A stretch of 64,000 nucleotides of DNA, from the NCBI RefSeq assembly GCF_029844725.1, contig NZ_JAOCKJ010000001.1:434001-498000 (forward strand), written 5' to 3'. This document shows, piece after piece, positions 59,625 to 64,000 of this stretch. Both the position numbers and the translations under genes were made by a program. The notes under the pieces were generated by a model, which made no database searches, had not been told where the DNA came from, and was given only the letters and a program-made list of their open reading frames with translations. Within the stretch, counting starts at the first letter, position 1. Each line of letters opens with the position of its first letter. Origin of the DNA: Pantoea sp. GD03673 (GTDB taxonomy: Bacteria; Pseudomonadota; Gammaproteobacteria; Enterobacterales; Enterobacteriaceae).

Positions 59625-59942
59625 GCTCATCCCCTGTTCAGGTTAGGTGTAATGCCAGCGCGGCTGGCGGATTGATGTTTGCTGATGCGTTGATCGAAAT
59701 GCCCGTATGACAGCGTGATAATAAGATCCTTTTAACCATCCGGGGTGCGGAATTTGTCAAAAAGCGTAAATGATGCTGCTGGCTTGCTGAATAATCGTAC
59801 AAATAAGGGCGCGAAATTCCGGACTGGGAATTTAAACAGGGGTAAGACAGATAAGCTGCACAGTTAATTTTGCGCAGCTTCAGAGCAATATTATCCCCGG
59901 AGGATAGCAGCGACAGGATTTATATTTACAGAAGAATCCGAG
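59625..59942. other. Region between ycgM and ycgL
   Basis: 318 bases without a gene. A 7-bp inverted repeat AAGCTGC / GCAGCTT (59853-59880) has no T-tract. Presumably holds the ycgM promoter; nothing else recognised. Confidence 0.5.
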
Positions 59943-60218
59943 TTAAACTTTTTTATCGGCCTCTAAATGAATTTTTAGCAGACTTTCTATCGGCGGTGGC
60001 AGCTGTAAATAATAGCCCTGCTCACTCAATCCCTGCTTAACTTTATTGATATCCGCATTTGCCAGCCTGTCGCGGCCCTCCAGCTTTAGCACCATAGCCA
60101 GCTGCGGCTTGCCAAATCCTTTCAGCAATTCTTCCGGAACGCGCGAGAAATCGTCCTTTTTTTCAACATAGAGATAAGTCTGGTCACGTAACGGGCTTCT
60201 GTAGATCACACAAAACAT
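59943..60218 (-). CDS. ycgL: YcgL domain protein
   Basis: A 91-residue protein with [44 protein letters not shown] and [16 protein letters not shown], which is the YcgL fold seen in E. coli and Haemophilus. It lies divergent to minC as in E. coli. Function unknown. Confidence 0.93.
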   Translation of the reverse strand: MFCVIYRSPLRDQTYLYVEKKDDFSRVPEELLKGFGKPQLAMVLKLEGRDRLANADINKVKQGLSEQGYYLQLPPPIESLLKIHLEADKKV

Positions 60219-60300
60219 ATTTTTTACTCGAATTAACCGGCGTTGAGGCTTGTCTGAATATAGCTGTAACTATAACATGCTTGCAGAACTTCGAATATTC

Positions 60301-60346
60301 ACCGTTAGCGCTTCAACGATGATTTTATCATCGCCAGGCTAACGGT
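60301..60346 (+). promoter_or_regulatory. Two-tier hairpin in the minC leader
   Basis: Outer 9-bp stem ACCGTTAGC / GCTAACGGT and inner 7-bp stem CGATGAT / ATCATCG, with an asymmetric internal loop, 27 bases before the minC ATG. It could fold in the minC mRNA leader or act as a protein-binding palindrome in DNA. Confidence 0.6.
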
Positions 60347-60373
60347 AGTGAAAACAGGACTGAGTCGGGACAG

Positions 60374-61087
60374 ATGTCGCAAACGCCAATCGAATTCAAA
60401 GGTAGCAGTTTCACCCTGTCTGTCGTCCATTTGCATCACCATGACCCTGCGGTGATTCGCAAGGCACTCCAGGACAAGATTGACCAGGCTCCCGATTTCC
60501 TGAAAAACGCCCCGGTGGTGCTTAACGTCTCGGCATTGAGTGCCGATGTTAACTGGAAACAGCTACAGCAGGCGATTCTTGCTACCGGTTTACGCATTGT
60601 CGGCGTAAGCGGCTGCAAAGATGATGCACTGAAACGTATGATCGCCCTTGCAGGACTGCCGGTACTGGCAGAAGGCAAAGAGGCCAGACCGCGCGCCGAC
60701 GCGCCGCAGTCGCCCCCCCTGCCTGAGCCGACGCCGGTTGTAACCGAAACGGCGGCCGCGAAAACCCGCATCGTGAACACCCCGGTGCGCTCAGGCCAGC
60801 AGATTTATGCGCGTGACGCCGACTTAATTATCACCAGCAGCGTCAGCGCCGGTGCCGAACTGGTCGCTGATGGCAACATACATATTTACGGCATGATGCG
60901 CGGTCGCGCCCTGGCGGGTGCCAGCGGTGACCGCAACTGCCAGATTTTCTGTACTAACCTGGCCGCTGAGCTGGTCTCGATTGCCGGGGAGTACTGGATC
61001 ATGGATCAGATCCCGCAAGAATTTTTTGGTAAAGCTGCGCGTCTGTGCCTGCAGGATGGCGCGCTGACTATCCAGACACTTAATTAG
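60374..61087 (+). CDS. minC: Septum site-determining protein MinC
   Basis: A 237-residue inhibitor of FtsZ rings. N-terminal domain (residues 1-105) blocks FtsZ; a Pro-rich linker ([10 protein letters not shown]) follows; the C-terminal beta-helix ([49 protein letters not shown]) binds MinD. A GGGACAG ribosome binding site is present. First of minCDE. Confidence 0.97.
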   Translation: MSQTPIEFKGSSFTLSVVHLHHHDPAVIRKALQDKIDQAPDFLKNAPVVLNVSALSADVNWKQLQQAILATGLRIVGVSGCKDDALKRMIALAGLPVLAEGKEARPRADAPQSPPLPEPTPVVTETAAAKTRIVNTPVRSGQQIYARDADLIITSSVSAGAELVADGNIHIYGMMRGRALAGASGDRNCQIFCTNLAAELVSIAGEYWIMDQIPQEFFGKAARLCLQDGALTIQTLN

Positions 61088-61120
61088 GCCCCTTTTCTTT
61101 TGTTAAGGAAATCAACATTT

Positions 61121-61933
61121 ATGGCACGCATTATTGTAGTTACATCCGGTAAAGGGGGCGTTGGTAAGACCACGTCAAGCGCGGCCATCGCCACCGGTTT
61201 AGCGCAGAAAGGCAAGAAAACGGTTGTGATCGACTTCGATATCGGTCTGCGTAACCTGGATTTGATCATGGGCTGTGAACGCCGTGTGGTCTACGACTTC
61301 GTTAACGTTATCCAGGGCGATGCCACGCTGAACCAGGCGCTGATTCGCGACAAACGCACTGAGCAACTCTACATTCTGCCTGCATCGCAGACCCGTGATA
61401 AAGACGCGCTGACCCGTGAAGGTGTTGAGAAAGTCCTGAACGATTTAGCCGCGATGGAGTTCGATTTCATCGTCTGTGACTCACCCGCAGGCATTGAAAC
61501 CGGCGCACTGATGGCACTCTATTTTGCTGATGAAGCCATTATCACCACCAACCCGGAAGTCTCTTCTGTCCGCGACTCCGACCGTATCCTCGGCATCATC
61601 TCTTCTAAATCCCGTCGCGCTGAAAACAGTCAGGACCCGGTGAAGGAGCATCTGCTGCTGACCCGTTATAACCCTGGCCGGGTGAACCGTGGCGATATGC
61701 TGAGCATGGAAGATGTGCTGGAAATCCTGCGCATTCCTCTGGTCGGTGTGATCCCTGAAGATCAATCCGTGTTACGTGCCTCCAACCAGGGCGAACCGGT
61801 GATTCTTGACGGCGAATCTGATGCTGGCAAAGCCTATGCCGATACCGTTGAACGGTTACTCGGTGAAGTACGCCCCTTCCGCTTTATTGAAGAAGAGAAG
61901 AAGGGTTTCCTGAAACGCCTGTTCGGGGGATAA
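61121..61933 (+). CDS. minD: Septum site-determining ATPase MinD
   Basis: A 270-residue deviant Walker ATPase that recruits MinC to the membrane and oscillates with MinE. Deviant P-loop GKGGVGKTTSSAA near residue 10, switch motifs DFDIGLRNLDL and DSPAGIETGA, and the C-terminal amphipathic membrane anchor KKGFLKRLFGG. AAGGAAA lies before the ATG at 61121; the frame starts seven codons earlier at 61100 but MARIIVVTSGKGG is the family start. Confidence 0.98.
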   Translation: MARIIVVTSGKGGVGKTTSSAAIATGLAQKGKKTVVIDFDIGLRNLDLIMGCERRVVYDFVNVIQGDATLNQALIRDKRTEQLYILPASQTRDKDALTREGVEKVLNDLAAMEFDFIVCDSPAGIETGALMALYFADEAIITTNPEVSSVRDSDRILGIISSKSRRAENSQDPVKEHLLLTRYNPGRVNRGDMLSMEDVLEILRIPLVGVIPEDQSVLRASNQGEPVILDGESDAGKAYADTVERLLGEVRPFRFIEEEKKGFLKRLFGG

Positions 61934-61936
61934 ACC

Positions 61937-62206
61937 ATGGCATTACTTGATTTCTTTTTATCCCGGAAGAAGAACACTGCCAACATAGCCAAGGAAAGGC
62001 TGCAGATTATCGTGGCAGAACGGAGAAGGGGCGACAGTGAGCCCCACTATCTTCCGCAACTTAAGCGCGACATTCTGGAAGTGATTTGCAGATATGTGAA
62101 GATCGATCCAGAAATGGTAACGGTACAGCTCGATCAGAAAGGTGATGACATCTCAATTCTGGAGCTGAACGTGACGCTGCCGGAAACGGATGAAGTGACT
62201 AAATGA
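61937..62206 (+). CDS. minE: Cell division topological specificity factor MinE
   Basis: An 89-residue protein that stimulates the MinD ATPase and confines MinC to the poles. Membrane-targeting start [29 protein letters not shown] and topological domain with [19 protein letters not shown]. Starts 3 bases after minD. Confidence 0.98.
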   Translation: MALLDFFLSRKKNTANIAKERLQIIVAERRRGDSEPHYLPQLKRDILEVICRYVKIDPEMVTVQLDQKGDDISILELNVTLPETDEVTK

Positions 62207-62222
62207 CGCTAACCGTTTCCTG

Positions 62223-62254
62223 AATTTCCCCTGCGCGTTGGCAGGGGAAATTTA
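62223..62254. terminator. Terminator between minE and rnd
   Basis: Perfect 12-bp stem AATTTCCCCTGC / GCAGGGGAAATT, loop GCGTTG. T-tract short on both strands. Confidence 0.75.
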
Positions 62255-62259
62255 ACCGG

Positions 62260-63381
62260 TTAACAACCCGCCAGAATCTCATCAATGCCGGGCTTCAGCA
62301 GTTCGCCCCGCCATCCGGTCAGTAGCTCCGGCTGACGTCCCTGTGGCTTCAGGCCCCAGTGCAGGCTTAATACCTGATTAATCTGACGTCGTGACGCCAG
62401 TAACTCCTGACTGAATCCACTCTGCTCGCTCACCTGCTGCACCAGCGCTTTCATCGCCTTAAACACCTGCTTGTAGTGCGGATGGTCGATCAGATTGCCC
62501 AGCGGAGCGGGAAGTTCAGTTTCATCCAGCGCCTCAGCCTCGGCCACCAGTGCCACCAGCGTTTTGCCGTGGAAACGAATTTCGTGGCCTGACAGCCCCA
62601 GATGATCCAGCTCGCCCAGAGAGCCGGGCATAAAGCGTGCGACTTTCCACAGATGCTCTTCGCGCACCACAAAGTTAACCGCCATATCCTTTTCACGCGC
62701 CAGTTTCAGACGCCAGGCCGCCAGTCGCTGCAGTGCCGCCAGCTGACGCGGACGCAGTTGCCAGGCGTTGGTGATATCCCGCCAGGCTTCATCCGGCGAC
62801 AGGCTATCCAGACGACGCTGGCAAAGGTTGTCGCACTCACTGAGTGCCGCCGCCATGTTGCCAGCCTCTTCCGTGTTGGTCATCAGCTGACGGGCAATCG
62901 GCAGCAGATAGTGAACGTCTGCCGCCGCATACTCGCACTGGCGCTGGGTCAGAGGACGCGCCAGCCAGTCGGTGCGTGATTCACTCTTATCCAGCTCAAC
63001 CTGCGTGAAATGCGCCACCATTGAAGCAAAGCCCCATGACAGTGGCTGACCGGAGAAGGCTGCCAGAATCTGGGTGTCGATCATCGGCGCTGGCAGCACG
63101 CCGAAACGGTGCAGGAAGACTTCCAGATCTTCGCCTCCGGCATGCAGGAACTTCGTGACGCGGGTATCCGTCAGCAAAGTAACAAAGGGTGACCAGTCGC
63201 GGATATTCAGCGGGTCAATGAGCACCAGTTGCTGATCGTCGAACAGCTGGATCAGCCCAAGCTGTGGGTAGTAGGTGCGGGTGCGGACAAATTCGGTGTC
63301 CAGTGCTACCGCTGCGTGCTGACGGGCTTTCTGACACACGTCTGCCAGTTGATCATCCTGGTCGATAAGGGAATAGTTCAC
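62260..63381 (-). CDS. rnd: Ribonuclease D, GTG start
   Basis: A 373-residue 3'-5' exoribonuclease trimming tRNA 3' ends. DEDDy exonuclease residues lie in ALDTEFVRTRTYYPQLGLIQ (Asp-Glu), AGGEDLEVF, and CEYAAADVHYLLP (Tyr, Asp); then two HRDC domains. The frame extends to a TTG at 63435, which lies in the T-tract of the fadD terminator and cannot be the start. GTG at 63381 (VNYSLIDQDD) has GGAAA before it and is in register with E. coli, whose rnd starts at UUG. Confidence 0.93.
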   Translation of the reverse strand: MNYSLIDQDDQLADVCQKARQHAAVALDTEFVRTRTYYPQLGLIQLFDDQQLVLIDPLNIRDWSPFVTLLTDTRVTKFLHAGGEDLEVFLHRFGVLPAPMIDTQILAAFSGQPLSWGFASMVAHFTQVELDKSESRTDWLARPLTQRQCEYAAADVHYLLPIARQLMTNTEEAGNMAAALSECDNLCQRRLDSLSPDEAWRDITNAWQLRPRQLAALQRLAAWRLKLAREKDMAVNFVVREEHLWKVARFMPGSLGELDHLGLSGHEIRFHGKTLVALVAEAEALDETELPAPLGNLIDHPHYKQVFKAMKALVQQVSEQSGFSQELLASRRQINQVLSLHWGLKPQGRQPELLTGWRGELLKPGIDEILAGC

Positions 63382-63424
63382 GTCTGATTTCCACCGCAGC
63401 CAACAACGCGCGGCGCTCCATGTT

Positions 63425-63457
63425 AAAAACAACAAAAACGCCGGGCATGCCGGCGTT
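63425..63457 (-). terminator. Terminator after fadD
   Basis: Minus strand: stem AACGCCGG / CCGGCGTT with loop CATGC, followed by TTTGTTGTTTTTAA. It separates fadD from rnd. Confidence 0.88.
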
Positions 63458-63479
63458 CAACCTCAATTCAGGTACCGCG

Positions 63480-64000
63480 TTAATTCGCGCCGGGTTTCAC
63501 CTCGTCGCGCAGTTCACGCCGCAGGATCTTGCCAACGTTGGTTTTCGGTAATTCATCACGAAATTCAATGATTTTTGGCACTTTGTAACCGGTCAGCTGG
63601 CGGCGGCAGTGATCGAGCACCTCTTCTTTGGTCAGCGACGCCTCTTTTTTCACGATGCAGACTTTTACCGCTTCGCCAGAAAGATCGCTGGGCACGCCGA
63701 TTGCCGCAGCTTCACGCACTTTAGGGTGCTGCATCAGCACATCTTCAATTTCATTCGGATAGACATTAAAACCTGAGACCAGAATCATATCTTTTTTGCG
63801 GTCAACGATGCGAATAAAGCCTTCCTGATCAACGGTAACAATATCACCGCTGTGGAGCCAGCCATTTTTCAGCACTTCCGCTGTCGCTTCCGGATGCTGC
63901 CAGTAGCCCAGCATCACCTGCGGACCGCTGATACAGAGCTCACCCGGCTCACCCGGCAGCACGTCGTTTCCGGCTTCATCCAGAATCCGCACATCGGTCG
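63480..64000 (-). CDS. fadD: Long-chain-fatty-acid-CoA ligase FadD, C-terminal part (cut by window edge)
   Basis: The last 173 codons of the ligase that activates imported long-chain fatty acids. The family signature [37 protein letters not shown] is complete, followed by the cap domain ending in the catalytic Lys region [17 protein letters not shown]. The frame is open to base 64000. Adjacent to rnd as in E. coli. Confidence 0.96.
   Translation of the reverse strand, partial: TDVRILDEAGNDVLPGEPGELCISGPQVMLGYWQHPEATAEVLKNGWLHSGDIVTVDQEGFIRIVDRKKDMILVSGFNVYPNEIEDVLMQHPKVREAAAIGVPSDLSGEAVKVCIVKKEASLTKEEVLDHCRRQLTGYKVPKIIEFRDELPKTNVGKILRRELRDEVKPGAN

Noticed and set aside
63382..63435. N-terminal extension of rnd to the TTG at 63435
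   Set aside because: The extension lies in the fadD terminator T-tract and adds residues absent from RNase D.

Overview
The window is a 64 kb stretch of chromosome from an enterobacterium of the Erwiniaceae, most likely Pantoea or a close relative. Almost every protein can be aligned by eye with its Escherichia coli counterpart and local gene order is largely that of E. coli (trp-yci-tonB, cls-opp-adhE-tdk-hns, rssAB-ychJ-purU-tyrT, topB-ydjA-sppA-ansA-pncA-msrB-gapA-yeaDE-mipA-yeaGH). Several E. coli neighbours are missing (selD, gdhA, ynjI, nhaB), the blocks are joined differently (min next to rnd; cvrA next to yeaH), and there is an exopolysaccharide-type sugar transferase, which fits a plant-associated Pantoea. 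No prophage, transposon, CRISPR array or toxin island was seen; this is core genome. Layout: 1-6.3 kb holds the trpBA end, a BON lipoprotein, ompW with an FNR box, yciCBA, tonB and yciI. 6.4-7.6 kb is a small accessory pocket with a YmgB/AriR-type connector protein whose promoter carries repeated TGTACA motifs, an orphan ORF and yciY. 7.7-18.2 kb carries clsA, yciU, the oppABCDF peptide transporter with a second tandem OppA/MppA-type binding protein, and ychE; a pair of NtrC-like sites lies upstream of the tandem binding proteins. 18.6-28.4 kb has adhE (FNR box upstream), tdk, hns, a galU-ugd-UDP-glucuronate epimerase operon feeding nucleotide sugars to surface polysaccharides, and rssAB, which controls RpoS turnover. 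28.5-30.7 kb has ychJ, purU and the tyrT locus: two tRNA-Tyr genes followed by about 170-bp tandem repeats, each ending in a copy of the tRNA 3' end, like the rtT repeats of E. coli tyrT. 30.7-43 kb has xthA, ynjH-topB, ydjA, sppA, ansA-pncA, yeaC-msrB, gapA, yeaD, yeaE and mipA. 43.4-48.7 kb has yeaGH behind a near-consensus sigma-54 promoter, then cvrA, which appears to start at TTG. 48.8-56.6 kb has a yebV-like gene, an orphan WbaP-type sugar-phosphate transferase, an MFS exporter, dadAX and ycgB. 56.7-64 kb has fadR, dsbB, ycgN, ycgM, ycgL, minCDE, rnd and the 3' part of fadD. How the genes fit together: many encode responses to nutrient and oxygen limitation. The PrkA kinase (yeaG), its VWA partner (yeaH) and the SpoVR protein (ycgB), often co-regulated in bacteria, all lie within 13 kb here. 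Starts of several genes were moved from the longest open frame by comparison with remembered E. coli sequences and by ribosome-binding-site position; these choices are stated. No searches were run: family names rest on recognised sequence, and regulatory sites are candidates by pattern.
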